Source: Stentor roeselii
Lineage: Eukaryota > Ciliophora > Heterotrichea > Heterotrichida > Stentoridae
Assembly: GCA_006503475.1 (NCBI GenBank)
Contig: RSEH01000053.1
Span: 121,139-185,138 of the forward strand
Length of the DNA stretch: 64,000 bases
Direction of reading: 5' to 3'
Position 1 is the stretch's first letter. Each line of letters starts with the position of its first letter. Made by a program: the position numbers and the translations under genes. This document shows, piece by piece, positions 19,307 through 29,318 of the stretch. The notes beneath the pieces were generated by a model. That model ran no database searches, was not told the origin of the DNA, and was given only the letters and a program-made list of their open reading frames with translations.

Positions 19307-19435
19307 GTAGTTAACGGGTTAGATGAATTTAGATGATTATGAAGGATTAGAAGGGTTTTTGAAGGTTGGTCTTGTGAATGCTTTAATTTAGTTGGATGTT
19401 TTTAGGAGTTTTTCTAGGAAATGTTGGATTTTATT

Positions 19436-19489
19436 GAATGTCCTCACATTCTAATCGAACCCGGCATGTTTGAAACGTACTAAGGACAT
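19436..19489. other. Hairpin with an alternative pairing partner
   Basis: GAATGT-CCTC-ACATTC at 19436-19451 is a perfect 6-bp hairpin. Its central ATGTCCT (19438-19444) is also complementary to AGGACAT at 19483-19489, so two exclusive folds are possible. The minus strand contains a T-loop-like GGTTCGATT, but no complete tRNA can be folded. It lies in a 246-bp gap between genes. Confidence 0.3.
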
Positions 19490-19552
19490 CAAAGGTAATG
19501 CCCCACTCTCTGCTTCATATTATAATGGACTCCATTATTCCTAATATACAAG

Positions 19553-20221
19553 CTAATTATCTAGGGAGAGATTGTAAATTATACTTGAAAGATACTCGAT
19601 CAACTCGTATTTTGTGTGAAGAAAAATTGAAAAAGCCTCGAAAACCTGTTTATCACGAAATTCAAAGGGAATAAATTGAAGGGAACATAATAAAATACTC
19701 GCTGATATCAGTCCTACTGGACAATTTTGTAGTAAATTACCTTCCAAATAAACAATATCGATAAATTTGCAGCAGGATTCGGCTAATTCTAGTTTTTTCT
19801 CTGTTGAAAATACTGAAAATCCCAAACTGATAAATAATGAAACCCATTCAAATAATGTGTTTTCAGAAAATTCGTTTGAGGAATGTATCAAAATTTCATT
19901 TTCTAAATTGCATATTGAAGACTTTTGCATGTTTGTTAAGGATTGGATGTTCTCGAAATTTATTGAATCACTTTCGTAGAGTTTAGAAGATATTAGAAGA
20001 GAGGCATGCATGAGAAGGGAAGATTCAGAGAGGTAATAGAATTGGTTGTAAATATGAAGTGAATGATATTTAGATACTGATTTTAGATTTAATTTGCCTG
20101 AATATTCGAAAATTTGTCTTATTTTGTCTTGTGGAATCCGCATTTGTGAGCTAAATAGTGGTTGAGATAGTAAAGAACTTGATTCAAGGTAATCTAGGTA
20201 ATCTCTAACTTCTTTAGACAT
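19553..20221 (-). CDS. Cyclin-box protein
   Basis: 222 residues from the chosen ATG at 20221 (MSKEVRDYLDYL), preceded by GTAAAA; an in-frame ATG pair at 20245 is possible and a TTG farther up is not credible. A cyclin-box fold is suggested by HASLLISSKLYESDSINFENIQSL, the alpha-3 region where cyclins read A..LA.K.EE, followed by the NLENEIL helix expected at alpha-5. The second half is helical with CPVGLISASILLCSL, like the second cyclin repeat. Partner kinase unknown. The protein is AT-rich in codon use. Confidence 0.62.
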   Translation of the reverse strand: MSKEVRDYLDYLESSSLLSQPLFSSQMRIPQDKIRQIFEYSGKLNLKSVSKYHSLHIYNQFYYLSESSLLMHASLLISSKLYESDSINFENIQSLTNMQKSSICNLENEILIHSSNEFSENTLFEWVSLFISLGFSVFSTEKKLELAESCCKFIDIVYLEGNLLQNCPVGLISASILLCSLQFIPFEFRDKQVFEAFSIFLHTKYELIEYLSSIIYNLSLDN

Positions 20222-21092
20222 TTTTACTAAGATACTGAACATCATTAAATTACAAAGAAAACGAAAATATCGATCAATTAAACATTTCAAGATGAGAATC
20301 TCTATTTAAAATAATGAAAATAAACGGTCCATTATTTAATATTATTTTAAATAATCGAGTTCATTAGATATATAATTGGTTCTTGTTTCAGATGATTCAC
20401 CTTACAACATTTTTATGTAGACAGAGTATAGTTTTCAATATACTGGCACCTCTGAAGGATTTTATCCAATCAAAAATTACATTTATACTACGATAAAAAA
20501 GCCTAAATAAATCTATTTAAAATTAAATTTCACATTTCAGGAGAGCACTCAACAAACACTTATATTGGCGGTGGGTCAAAATCTTGAATTCAATCAATCA
20601 GATAAATTTTAAGCCTTGATGACTGATATATCAAGGAAATAGTCCCTTCTATATTCAGTGATACTATTCCCTTAGGAATCTACAAAAAGTTAATGATTAG
20701 TTAACCAGATAATAAATAATTTATTCATAATACTGATACATAATAACTTGTTCCTTGTTATCGAATTAAAAAATTTTCAAGTATCTAGCTCTCAAAAAAC
20801 CTAAAATCTATGAAAATACTTAAGATTCAATTGAATGACTCGATAATTTTAATATAAATTAAAGCCTGTAATAATAAAATCCTGCCAAAAGACTATCAAA
20901 ACATCACAAAAAATTTAAATTTTGTTGAAAAATTAATCTTAAAGATTCTCATCAAAACCTTTATTACTAAACCTCATTATCCTTTATCATAATTTATTCA
21001 ATATCTAAAAATAATAAAAACCATCTTCTCATCCACCTCCAACAACAACCCTACTTAAATCAACCCAAATAATCTTATATCTATTGAGTCAT
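20222..21092. other. AT-rich intergenic region, no convincing gene
   Basis: About 870 bp between the cyclin gene start and the 3' end of the kinase gene. Only short open stretches without ATG are present, for example a 25-codon frame near 20540. No tRNA or strong hairpin seen. The last ~90 bases are C-rich on the plus strand, which is G-rich in the sense of the kinase gene ending there. Confidence 0.5.
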
Positions 21093-22439
21093 CTACTCTA
21101 TCTTGGTGCCAAGACTGCAGATATGCAAGTCAAGCGATCCAAAACTATTAGACAAATTTCTATACTTCGGACTCTGTGAAAGTTTTCCAAGTTTAGTTCC
21201 TTCCTGATCAATCGACCCTCCACTTTTATGAGTAATAGTTGAGCAAATGGAAAAAGCACTTGAACTTCTAAACCACGGTTCTTTAAGCAACTCTCCAGCC
21301 CTTGGTCTTTTAGCAGGGTCAACAGTAAGCATTTTCGAAATGATATGTTTAGCAGCAATAGAAACATAATCAGGTACAACATAATGTCCTCTAACAATCT
21401 GCTTGCACAGTTCTTTATCAGTACTCGCTCGAAATGGGAAGTTCCCAGTAAGCAGTTTATACAAAAGAACTCCAGCAGCCCAGATATCGACAGGAGGCCC
21501 GAAGTACTCCTTTCTTCCCATGATTTCAGGAGCCATATAACTGGGAGTTCCACAGAAAGTCTTGATTTTCTTTTCACTTGATGTTGAACTTGCAAAGCCG
21601 AAATCGATGAGTTTTACACGATTTGAATTCTGGTCTATCAAAGTGTTTTCTAGTTTTATGTCGTGGTGGGAAACTCCTTGTGAATGACAATAGTCTAAAG
21701 CTGAAAGAAGCTCTCGGAAGTACTTGTTTGCCTCGTATTCTTCTAGACGATGATTTGCTTTTCTTTTTAAGGATGTTGCTAATGAGAAGCCTGAAACGAA
21801 TTCAAGGATTATGTAGAGACATTTAGAGTTGTCGATGTGTTGGTAAAGTTTCACGATTCCAGGGTGGTCGAGTTTTGATAGGATTTTTATCTCGGTTTGA
21901 ACGCTTTTTAGACGTGAGGGGTCTGTGAGTTTTGCTTTTTCGTAGATTTTTATTGCGACTTTTTGCTCTGTTACTTTGTGAACACCGTATTTTACTACTC
22001 CGTATGCTCCTGCTCCTACAGTGTTTCCTATCGTGTAGTCTGATAATGGCTCTTGACGATTTGGAGAAGGAGGTTTGATGGCTTTAGTCTGAACTTTCTG
22101 AATAAACTGACTAGGCACGCGGGACACATTTTCCTTGGTGATTTCCCTAGCAATAGTTTTCTTTGGAGATAAGTTTAAAATAGTGGCCTTGACAGCCTGT
22201 TTAGATTTAGGTCTGGGTCTTTCCTGAATGACAGGAGATTCACGTTTAGACCGAAGACACTTTTCAGAAGGGTTGGTGAGGATGTCATTTCTTTCAGTTA
22301 TCGCATCAACTTTCGGCTGAATTTTAAATCGTGCAAGCCAAGAGTTGTAGTCAAGTGAAATCTTCGAAGGTGTCTTATTCGACTGAGGAGTAGTACTCTG
22401 AACGTTAGACTTGCTGCGTGGCTGGACTTTGACAATCAT
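21093..22439 (-). CDS. CAMK/AMPK-MARK-type Ser/Thr protein kinase, non-RD variant
   Basis: 448 residues. The first ~130 are basic and disordered. The kinase domain spans about 134-392: Gly loop VGAGAYGVV (141-149), VAIK Lys164, catalytic loop SHHDIKLEN (258-265), DFG 279-281, GTPSYMAPE (298-305), DIWAAGVLLYKLLTG, and a final PAKRPRAGELLKEPWF. The activation segment and PxDIW pattern fit the CAMK group near AMPK/MARK. The HRD Arg is His here (HHD), so the usual Arg contact with a phosphorylated activation loop is missing, although the catalytic Asp, metal-binding Asn and Lys are intact. Activity is therefore likely. Confidence 0.92.
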   Translation of the reverse strand: MIVKVQPRSKSNVQSTTPQSNKTPSKISLDYNSWLARFKIQPKVDAITERNDILTNPSEKCLRSKRESPVIQERPRPKSKQAVKATILNLSPKKTIAREITKENVSRVPSQFIQKVQTKAIKPPSPNRQEPLSDYTIGNTVGAGAYGVVKYGVHKVTEQKVAIKIYEKAKLTDPSRLKSVQTEIKILSKLDHPGIVKLYQHIDNSKCLYIILEFVSGFSLATSLKRKANHRLEEYEANKYFRELLSALDYCHSQGVSHHDIKLENTLIDQNSNRVKLIDFGFASSTSSEKKIKTFCGTPSYMAPEIMGRKEYFGPPVDIWAAGVLLYKLLTGNFPFRASTDKELCKQIVRGHYVVPDYVSIAAKHIISKMLTVDPAKRPRAGELLKEPWFRSSSAFSICSTITHKSGGSIDQEGTKLGKLSQSPKYRNLSNSFGSLDLHICSLGTKIE

Positions 22440-22473
22440 TATTATGAGTTTAGTGATTATTATGACTAGAAGT

Positions 22474-23163
22474 TCATGAAGGGTACTTCAAAATTCTCTG
22501 TTCATGTTTAAAACGAATGCGAAAGGTTGTAATGAAACTTCTGAGACCTGAAGACGTGAGAAGGTCTGGCTTATGATTTGAGAACTTTTTGAAGGTCTCG
22601 AGAGAGACTGACTCGCAGTCGAAGTACTTTTTCATCAGGAAGTCCTTTGAACGCTTTCGGTATTTTTCTAGATGGGTCTGGTAGACTTCGATGTTTATCA
22701 TCATTTCAGGGTCGCTTTGCTTTTCAGTCGTCAACAAGGGCAAGTGACTTGCACTTAACTCGAATAAACGAGAGAAGACTTCATCGATGACTTTCTTGTC
22801 CAATGAAAAAGGGTCTGAAGATGAAAAAGTTCTAAACAAAATGTCAGATTTACTATCAGGAGTCGTGTTTGAAAGAAGAATACTTAAAAAAATCAGGTCT
22901 TTTTTGAGAAATGATCCTTCTGAGTCTTTTAAACTCTGAAAAAACTTCTCGATGTTTGAATGAATACCTTCGTTCTCCTGGTGGACTTCGAACTCTTTGC
23001 AGAAAAAAAGGAAGTCCTTTGAGGTGATTTTTTCATTTTTGGAATTTTTGGAAAGGAAGGCGAAGATTGATTCCAAAGATGAAGACCCGAGGTTTAAGAT
23101 TTGCTCTGCGAAAAAAATTGTGCTTTCTTCTGAACCGAGTTGTCTCTGTCCTGAGCAGCCCAT
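22474..23163 (-). CDS. Probable myristoylated/palmitoylated helical protein
   Basis: 229 residues starting MGCSGQRQL; Gly2 plus Cys3 is a typical dual-acylation signal. The rest is helical with EF-hand-like spacing (KITSKDFLFFCKEF), resembling calcium-sensor-type folds, but no loop has the full calcium ligands. No family recognised. It lies 34 nt upstream of the kinase gene on the same strand, so the two could be linked in function, though nothing in the sequence proves it. Confidence 0.68.
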   Translation of the reverse strand: MGCSGQRQLGSEESTIFFAEQILNLGSSSLESIFAFLSKNSKNEKITSKDFLFFCKEFEVHQENEGIHSNIEKFFQSLKDSEGSFLKKDLIFLSILLSNTTPDSKSDILFRTFSSSDPFSLDKKVIDEVFSRLFELSASHLPLLTTEKQSDPEMMINIEVYQTHLEKYRKRSKDFLMKKYFDCESVSLETFKKFSNHKPDLLTSSGLRSFITTFRIRFKHEQRILKYPS

Positions 23164-23308
23164 TTATAGTTAGAATTGTGGATGGATTTCATTACAAGAT
23201 GGATGAAATATTATCGAGATTTGCTTAAATTGTTTAAATATTATATTTTGTGAATATTTTTAGTAGATGATGTTTAGTTATTTGGGATAAAAATCTTAGG
23301 ATAAATAT

Positions 23309-25189
23309 TTACCTAAACATAATAATGGTCTCTGGGTATAAATCGCTCATAGAATTATTCTTTTCTGTGCAAGAACAATTAAAATCCATCTGATTCTTCT
23401 TGATTTTGAAATAAGCGACCTGGTAATCATCAGCAGTAACTAAATACTTCAAATCATTAGTAACCATCATTTTATTGATGATTCTTGAGCAATCCCTAAA
23501 CAAGAAGCACTTACTTTTTTTCCCCATGTCATATCCCAGAACACTTTTATCTAAAAACGCCAAAAAAATCAATTTTTTTTTACTCGTCACACAATTAATC
23601 TGAGCCCTGAGGCCAAAAGCTCTAACTTCAAGACTCCTACTGACACTACTCCAAATAAAAACATCATCCGAATCAGCAGAAACCACAAACTGCCCATCAA
23701 TAGAAACAAAAACACTCCTAATCTCTCCATTATGCCCAGGAAAATTTTCCTGTTTTTTATCTTTAAAAACTTTTAAACTTTTATCAGAAGATGCAGAAAA
23801 AAACCCATCTTCAGTCCATAAAAGAGCATTGACACTATTAACATGTCCATTAAAACTTTCCTTGCAGTCAAAATTTTTCAAATTCGTAGAAATTTTCCAC
23901 TTTCTAATAAAATAATCTTTTCCACCCTGCACTTCTCCTCCCGCAGTTAAAAACTCATTTTCATCAAAACTGACCTGAATGCAATAAACAGGTCCAACAT
24001 GTTTACTTTTTTCTACAAGTATTTCAAGGTCCATGTTCCAAAGTTGAACAGTGCCACTGCTGGTACCTGTTAAAATCCTTGATTTTTTTATGACTGCACA
24101 AGAATAAAAGATGTTTTTCGTTCTTCTTTCATTGAGTGGTCGGTGATACTCGGGGATTGAAGAGTGTCTTGAACTGAGATCCCAGATTTTGATGAAGCCT
24201 TGCGAGCAGACTGAGACAAGTTTAAAGTCATTGTCGAAGAGGCTCATGTCGTTCACTTGCCCCGTGTGGGACATTTCAGGGATCTCTGAGTTAAGGTGAG
24301 TTTTTACCAGAAAGGTCATCTTGATTTTACTGTCTTGACTGCAGGTTAATATCGTCTCTCTGTCAAGTTGAAGAATTTTCGTTATTCTTTTCAAATGCGG
24401 GAAAAATTTCATTGACTCGCGCCAGGTTCGCGTATTTATCACTATCAGTGAACCGGTTTCTAAACCGATGAATAACTCGTCGTAGGTGAAACGTGAAAAG
24501 ATTGACTTTGAGATACTCGCGTAGTGGAAGGAGCGGATTTGGGTCAAGGGAGACTTGTTCCAGATCTTCAGGCATGTGTTGTCTGATGTCAGAAGGAATT
24601 TTTCGTCGTGGTTCGTGGTTAGAGAGTTTAAACTTGATTTGTGGCCTTGGAGTAAAAGGTTGAAGTCTTTGAAAATCACATCGTTGGCTTCTCTTATGTC
24701 TTTGAAATTGTAACGTTCTACTTCTTCGAAGGGATCTGTGGAAAAGTAAAATGATATTGAATCTTTTAGTGAATTTAATAAGTTTTGATTGGATTTTTTG
24801 TTGCAGAGAGTTTTTTTTATGAATTCTTCTAGATTTAGGTCGAAAGGGTCTTTTGCTGTGGGATTTTTGTTAAGTAGAGAAAAGTATCGATTTATAAGAT
24901 CATTAATTTTTTTTATCATTTTCCCAGATTCTTCTTGAATTTGTTTAGCAAGTCGAGTCGAATCATCCACAATTACTTGTTTACATTCCATCAAAATTTT
25001 AATCCTATTGACAAGATTATCAGCTAGTTTCAAGTCCTTTAAATTGAATTCCGGAAAAGAATACTGATGGAAGCTATGTTGTATCCCTTCTTGAAAATGC
25101 TCTTTCTGGTGATCAATACAAAACTGTTTATCTCCACAACATTGAAGACTAGGCCTTTTAAAGCAATAGTCGCATCTAGAATTCATCAT
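23309..25189 (-). CDS. B-box-like zinc finger plus WD40 beta-propeller protein
   Basis: 626 residues. The N-terminal ~45 hold a B-box-like Cys/His cluster (CDYCFKRPSLQCC, CIDHQKEH, HSFHQY), followed by a helical region at ~50-165. From ~185 to the end there are about nine WD-type repeats (HKSSLNSLTTNHDEKFLLTS, IKIWDLSS, VQLWNMD, GHVNSVNALLW, GHNGEIRSVFVS). This combination is common in ciliates and resembles TRIM-like scaffolds lacking a RING. The sense-strand base skew flips near 24100 and again near 24900 inside the gene. Confidence 0.8.
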   Translation of the reverse strand: MMNSRCDYCFKRPSLQCCGDKQFCIDHQKEHFQEGIQHSFHQYSFPEFNLKDLKLADNLVNRIKILMECKQVIVDDSTRLAKQIQEESGKMIKKINDLINRYFSLLNKNPTAKDPFDLNLEEFIKKTLCNKKSNQNLLNSLKDSISFYFSTDPFEEVERYNFKDIREANDVIFKDFNLLLQGHKSSLNSLTTNHDEKFLLTSDNTCLKIWNKSPLTQIRSFHYASISKSIFSRFTYDELFIGLETGSLIVINTRTWRESMKFFPHLKRITKILQLDRETILTCSQDSKIKMTFLVKTHLNSEIPEMSHTGQVNDMSLFDNDFKLVSVCSQGFIKIWDLSSRHSSIPEYHRPLNERRTKNIFYSCAVIKKSRILTGTSSGTVQLWNMDLEILVEKSKHVGPVYCIQVSFDENEFLTAGGEVQGGKDYFIRKWKISTNLKNFDCKESFNGHVNSVNALLWTEDGFFSASSDKSLKVFKDKKQENFPGHNGEIRSVFVSIDGQFVVSADSDDVFIWSSVSRSLEVRAFGLRAQINCVTSKKKLIFLAFLDKSVLGYDMGKKSKCFLFRDCSRIINKMMVTNDLKYLVTADDYQVAYFKIKKNQMDFNCSCTEKNNSMSDLYPETIIMFR

Positions 25190-25256
25190 TCTTATGAAAA
25201 ATTCTTAAAATTTTTGCAGGAGAAATCAAACTAATTTAAAATGAAATATAGACAAA

Positions 25257-27152
25257 ATGAACTCTTGTTTTAACAAATGCTGCTTTGGACAAAATTGTCT
25301 AAACTTGGGAATCCACCCAATAAACCTTGCCAGAAGTCACAAAGTGTGCAATATTCACTATCAAGAGATCTCATATAAATCCTTTCATGAATGTTCTTAC
25401 TGTATGGTTAAATGTAAAATTGTATTACATCTAGTTAAACCTCTACAACTAAAGAAATGCAACAATTGTGATAGATTAATTAAAATGACTTCAGAACTTT
25501 GTTTTGTTTGTGAAAAAAATATTAGAGATTTGCAACTAAAATGCTCGATTTGCGGACAAATCCAAATGAATGTAAGTGAAAAAAAATGTGGTCATACTTG
25601 CTGTGCAGGTTGTTCTAAAGGATTGTATTGCAAAAATTGTTTTGATCCACCTATAATTCCACCTAATACTTCATCTAAATCATATCAGAAATGTGGAAAC
25701 TGTGGTAAGGATGGTATCGTTGGTAAAAGAGATTGTTTGCATCCTATGTGTGATTTTTGTTTTAGAAACAAATGTAATATTTGCAGTAATATTAATAAAA
25801 AAATATGTCAAAATTGTGGCATGTACGGAGAAGTGACTAAAATGCACTGTGGACATGAAGGATGCAAAAATTGTTTGAATTATCATCCATGTGTTAAATG
25901 TAATTATAACTGTTCAAATTGCAAAAATATTGGAATATTTTTAACATTTACTGAATGTCATCATCCTGGATGTAATAATTGCTATACTTTTGGTTGTAAT
26001 TCATGTAAAAATAAGAATCTATGTTTCGAATGCAAAATAGGAAAGATTTGTACTTTGAGAAGTATATGTGAACACAAATTATGCTATAAATGCATGGATT
26101 CAGAAAAAAAATGTTCTTTATGTTTTACAAGGTGTTTGAAATGTAAAACGCTCAAGCTAAAGAAATCCAATTTTTCTAAATCTACTCAAATCTGCGATGT
26201 TTGCTCCAAAAGTGGATATATAAAAGTTTGTAAAATATGCAGAAATGAGAACTGTGCTAATATGGATAAATGCAATCTTATAAATCCCCAAGAATTTGTG
26301 AATCCCAGTGCATATTGTTGTAAATGTAACAGTATAAATTCATTTAAACTGGAAAATTGCAATCATAGTATGTGTTTTGAATGTTATAAAGAATCACGAC
26401 AAATATGTTATCAATGTTCTAAAAATATAACGATATGCAAGAAATGTAATAACATTGAAAATTATGTCCTACTTTCATGCTCACATTACATTTGTAAAGG
26501 ATGTTTTGAATTAATAAATTATTGCACAGAATGCATCAAAACTTATAATCAACCTCAAGAAAAAACATGTAATGATTGTAAAAATAGGAAATTTAATAGA
26601 AAAATACCTGGATGTGGGCATATTACTTGTGAGTTTTGCTATCAACAAGCACAAATTTGCAAAGTTTGCACTCTTTCTCATGATTTATGCAAATTTTGCT
26701 TGACCCAGAAATCAACAATATTCAAAACATGCGGGCATAAATCATGTGAAAACTGTAATAAAAATGTTTACTGCTATGACTGTCTTATCAATATAAAAGA
26801 ACAAAGAAATGAAGCTTATTTATGTATTTGCTGTAAAAACTTCAATAAAAATACGATAATTGCCCGATGCAATCATCACTTATGCCATAATTGTTATAAA
26901 ATTGATTTCAAGAGTCTTGATTATTTCTGTAAAGAATGTGCACTCAGACGGTCAGGGACAATAACTTGCATAACTTGTTTAGAGCTAGCAACTTACGAAC
27001 AAACACAAGAAGGAGTAATAAAAAAAAAATGCTGCAATATCTTAATTTGCAAAAATTGCTGTAAAGTTCTAGATTCAGGTATTCATCAATGCATATCAGA
27101 AAATGGTCTAGTCAACAAAATAATCAACATAGTTAAGAAAATAATTAACTAA
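25257..27152 (+). CDS. Tandem RING-like / treble-clef cysteine array protein
   Basis: 631 residues, about 15% Cys. Nearly the whole length is made of ~10-13 repeats of the form CxxC..(10-16)..C.HxxCxxC..(5-10)..CxxC, spaced roughly 40-50 residues, e.g. CGNCGKDG..CLHPMCDFC..CNIC and CNDCKNRK..CGHITCEFC..CKVC. Each looks like a short RING/treble-clef zinc site. No membrane segment or enzyme domain. RING domains often recruit E2 ubiquitin enzymes, but most units here lack the usual hydrophobic E2-binding residues, so ubiquitin ligase activity is only one option. Codons are clearly more AT-rich than in neighbouring genes. Confidence 0.72.
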   Translation: MNSCFNKCCFGQNCLNLGIHPINLARSHKVCNIHYQEISYKSFHECSYCMVKCKIVLHLVKPLQLKKCNNCDRLIKMTSELCFVCEKNIRDLQLKCSICGQIQMNVSEKKCGHTCCAGCSKGLYCKNCFDPPIIPPNTSSKSYQKCGNCGKDGIVGKRDCLHPMCDFCFRNKCNICSNINKKICQNCGMYGEVTKMHCGHEGCKNCLNYHPCVKCNYNCSNCKNIGIFLTFTECHHPGCNNCYTFGCNSCKNKNLCFECKIGKICTLRSICEHKLCYKCMDSEKKCSLCFTRCLKCKTLKLKKSNFSKSTQICDVCSKSGYIKVCKICRNENCANMDKCNLINPQEFVNPSAYCCKCNSINSFKLENCNHSMCFECYKESRQICYQCSKNITICKKCNNIENYVLLSCSHYICKGCFELINYCTECIKTYNQPQEKTCNDCKNRKFNRKIPGCGHITCEFCYQQAQICKVCTLSHDLCKFCLTQKSTIFKTCGHKSCENCNKNVYCYDCLINIKEQRNEAYLCICCKNFNKNTIIARCNHHLCHNCYKIDFKSLDYFCKECALRRSGTITCITCLELATYEQTQEGVIKKKCCNILICKNCCKVLDSGIHQCISENGLVNKIINIVKKIIN

Positions 27153-27189
27153 AACTCCTGAATTCCTTTACATTATGATTAAATTCTTC

Positions 27190-28269
27190 TTACTCATTTA
27201 AAAAGACCATCATATCTTCATCACAACCACTTGGGTAATTAACCTGTTCAGCCACTCTTTCCCTCGGATTAACAAACAATTCAAGCAGCATAGTAAGAGG
27301 TTGAGCCCAAGTCCTTCTATAATAAACAATAATCTCCAAATAAAACTTACAGGAAATAATATTTCCCATTGTGGAGCTGGTGTTATAATCCTCATATCCC
27401 ATTTTCAAATCATGAATAAACAAAAAGTCAGGACTGTCTAAAAATCCTGTCTTTTTTGGAACATTTACCTGTCGATAGATCTTGTTAATCACATGTCTCA
27501 ACTTGACATCTTCTTTTTCGCCTTTAAACAAAATGACCCTCACGACCTGTGAACAGACCCTGACTATGGCTCTTCTCGCATTGGAGTTATTTACAAGAAG
27601 TTTATAAACCATCCTTCCGTTCACCTGGCAGTACTCCTTTTCCAGCCCTTCAAAACAAAAAACCGAGAACCCAGCAGCCGAGCAGAAACAAGAAGGAATA
27701 ACTTCTTTTCTCTCAACTTCCTCAAAGCAAGGCATCAAACTTCTAGAACTTCTCAAAAACACCTGAAGAAAACCCGAAGATTCACTAGTTTTTGAAGTAA
27801 AAAAGCATGTCAACAAGTAGCTAATCGACCCTTTGATATACCAATTCGCGCTAGTCTCATCCGAGTAGCTGAAACTTGCAGGTGCTGATGACGGGATGAT
27901 GAACGAGAAGGGAATTTTGTAACTCCCTGCTTCAAGTGTCTCACTTTTTTTTATTGGAGTTGAGAATGAAATTATTTTTGACTTTTGCCCTGATGTCAGT
28001 TGAAAATTGTTGTAAATTCTTAGCTCTTCAAGACCTGACAACGACAAGTCTATTGAGACATCTGAGAAGACAGTGTCAGAGGTTATGAATACGCTTCCGT
28101 GGGCCAGACGTCCTGCTATCACTGGGTTTTCTTCTAGATGGATTAATATTTGAGGAGACGATAAGTCTAGCATTGAGTCAAGAGAGTCGAGACTCAGACG
28201 ACTTGCCCTGCTCAGAGAGAGTTTTGAGTTAACGAATTGACTGTGTTTTAATAGAAGTTCTTCAGTCAT
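27190..28269 (-). CDS. Arrestin-domain protein
   Basis: 359 residues from the ATG at 28269 (MTEELLLK); a TTG two codons upstream is not credible. Arrestin N-lobe features: beta-rich repeats with GRLAHGSVFITSD, a GSYKIPFSFIIPSSAPASF segment (the conserved 'F.+PL....P.SF' region of arrestins and ARRDCs), then WYIKGSISYLL. The C-lobe follows with VNGRMVYKLLVNNSNARRAI. Arrestin/ARRDC/Vps26 proteins link membrane cargo to trafficking machinery. No PPxY motif was seen. Convergent with the RING-array gene, 37 bp away. Confidence 0.75.
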   Translation of the reverse strand: MTEELLLKHSQFVNSKLSLSRASRLSLDSLDSMLDLSSPQILIHLEENPVIAGRLAHGSVFITSDTVFSDVSIDLSLSGLEELRIYNNFQLTSGQKSKIISFSTPIKKSETLEAGSYKIPFSFIIPSSAPASFSYSDETSANWYIKGSISYLLTCFFTSKTSESSGFLQVFLRSSRSLMPCFEEVERKEVIPSCFCSAAGFSVFCFEGLEKEYCQVNGRMVYKLLVNNSNARRAIVRVCSQVVRVILFKGEKEDVKLRHVINKIYRQVNVPKKTGFLDSPDFLFIHDLKMGYEDYNTSSTMGNIISCKFYLEIIVYYRRTWAQPLTMLLELFVNPRERVAEQVNYPSGCDEDMMVFLNE

Positions 28270-28525
28270 CTGCAAGTAGATTAATAATATTAATTAATTC
28301 ACTCACCTATATTTTTTAGTCATTTTTTCAAGCTTTTTGTGATTTATTATCTTTTAAATAATTTTTTACTTGTTGAAATTTTGATTATTTCAATGAAGTT
28401 CTCTTAAATCTTCTTCAAAACCCTTTTTCTTCTAAAAACCTAAAAAAAAACTCAGTCTTTACAAAAACTCTGAAAAACCCACTTTTTTTCTGAATACGAA
28501 AAAACTTCTAAAATCAGTAATAATA

Positions 28526-29050
28526 ATGGAAGGTATAAAAACCTCAGCATCTTACAAGATCGGCAAAGAAAGCCCATTAACTTATCCGAGTCCATCAAAA
28601 TCACTGTCAAACTCAACAAAATCATCACTTCCCCTTAGTTTCAACACGAAAACCAACAGTCTCTCAGAACTGAAAAGTGATGAAAACTCGACAGAGCTCT
28701 GCGAAGAGGACATCGACGAAGAATGCGACAAAAAAAGTGTAGCGAACTTTCAAAAAAATTATCTGGAATTAGGTCAATGGCCTGAAGTTCCTGTACCAGT
28801 CTTTCAAGCCTTTAAAAACAAGTATCGCGGAATGAAGGAGAAACTGAAAGACTGCAAATGTGAAAAGGAAAAAGTGGAAGAAGAATTGAGAAGGTATAAA
28901 AGTGGAGAGATTCCTTGTAAGAGTTGTAGTGAACTTAGAGAGAAAAATAGTAAAACGAAAATTGCACTTGAACAAGCTGTACAATTAAGTCATATGTTGC
29001 TGAGAGAACTGAAGAGATTGGAGTCTAGGGATAGTAGTATTTCTGAATAA
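28526..29050 (+). CDS. Small coiled-coil protein
   Basis: 174 residues. The first half is Ser/Thr-rich and acidic (LCEEDIDEECDKK). Residues ~85-165 form a coiled coil with a CxxC pair (CKSCSEL). The start is preceded by AATAATA. No family recognised. Ends RDSSISE. The upstream sense strand is C/A-rich and low in G, as for other gene starts in the window. Confidence 0.62.
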   Translation: MEGIKTSASYKIGKESPLTYPSPSKSLSNSTKSSLPLSFNTKTNSLSELKSDENSTELCEEDIDEECDKKSVANFQKNYLELGQWPEVPVPVFQAFKNKYRGMKEKLKDCKCEKEKVEEELRRYKSGEIPCKSCSELREKNSKTKIALEQAVQLSHMLLRELKRLESRDSSISE

Positions 29051-29318
29051 TATATTCGGATAGTTCTCGTCAATTGAAAATAATTTAATTGATTTTTAGA
29101 GTGATGGTATTGATTTATGTTGGGAATTTGATTTATTTGAATTTTTAGGATGTAGGTTTAATATTGTTTCATTATTAATCTTTATGAAATTTAGAGTCTT
29201 GGAAATTATTTATTGTCTATAATTAAAATTTCTGGAAAATCGAATAACATTGAATTAACTCAAAGACTCTAGTAATGAAAATGTCTTTATCCTTTCTGCT
29301 CATATTAAGCACTTATAA

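Noticed and set aside
19436-19500. tRNA-like gene on the minus strand
   Set aside because: A 7-bp acceptor-like stem (GTCCTTA/TGAGGAC) and a T-loop-like TTCGATT are present, but only 48 nt lie in total, the T stem does not pair, and there is no D or anticodon arm.
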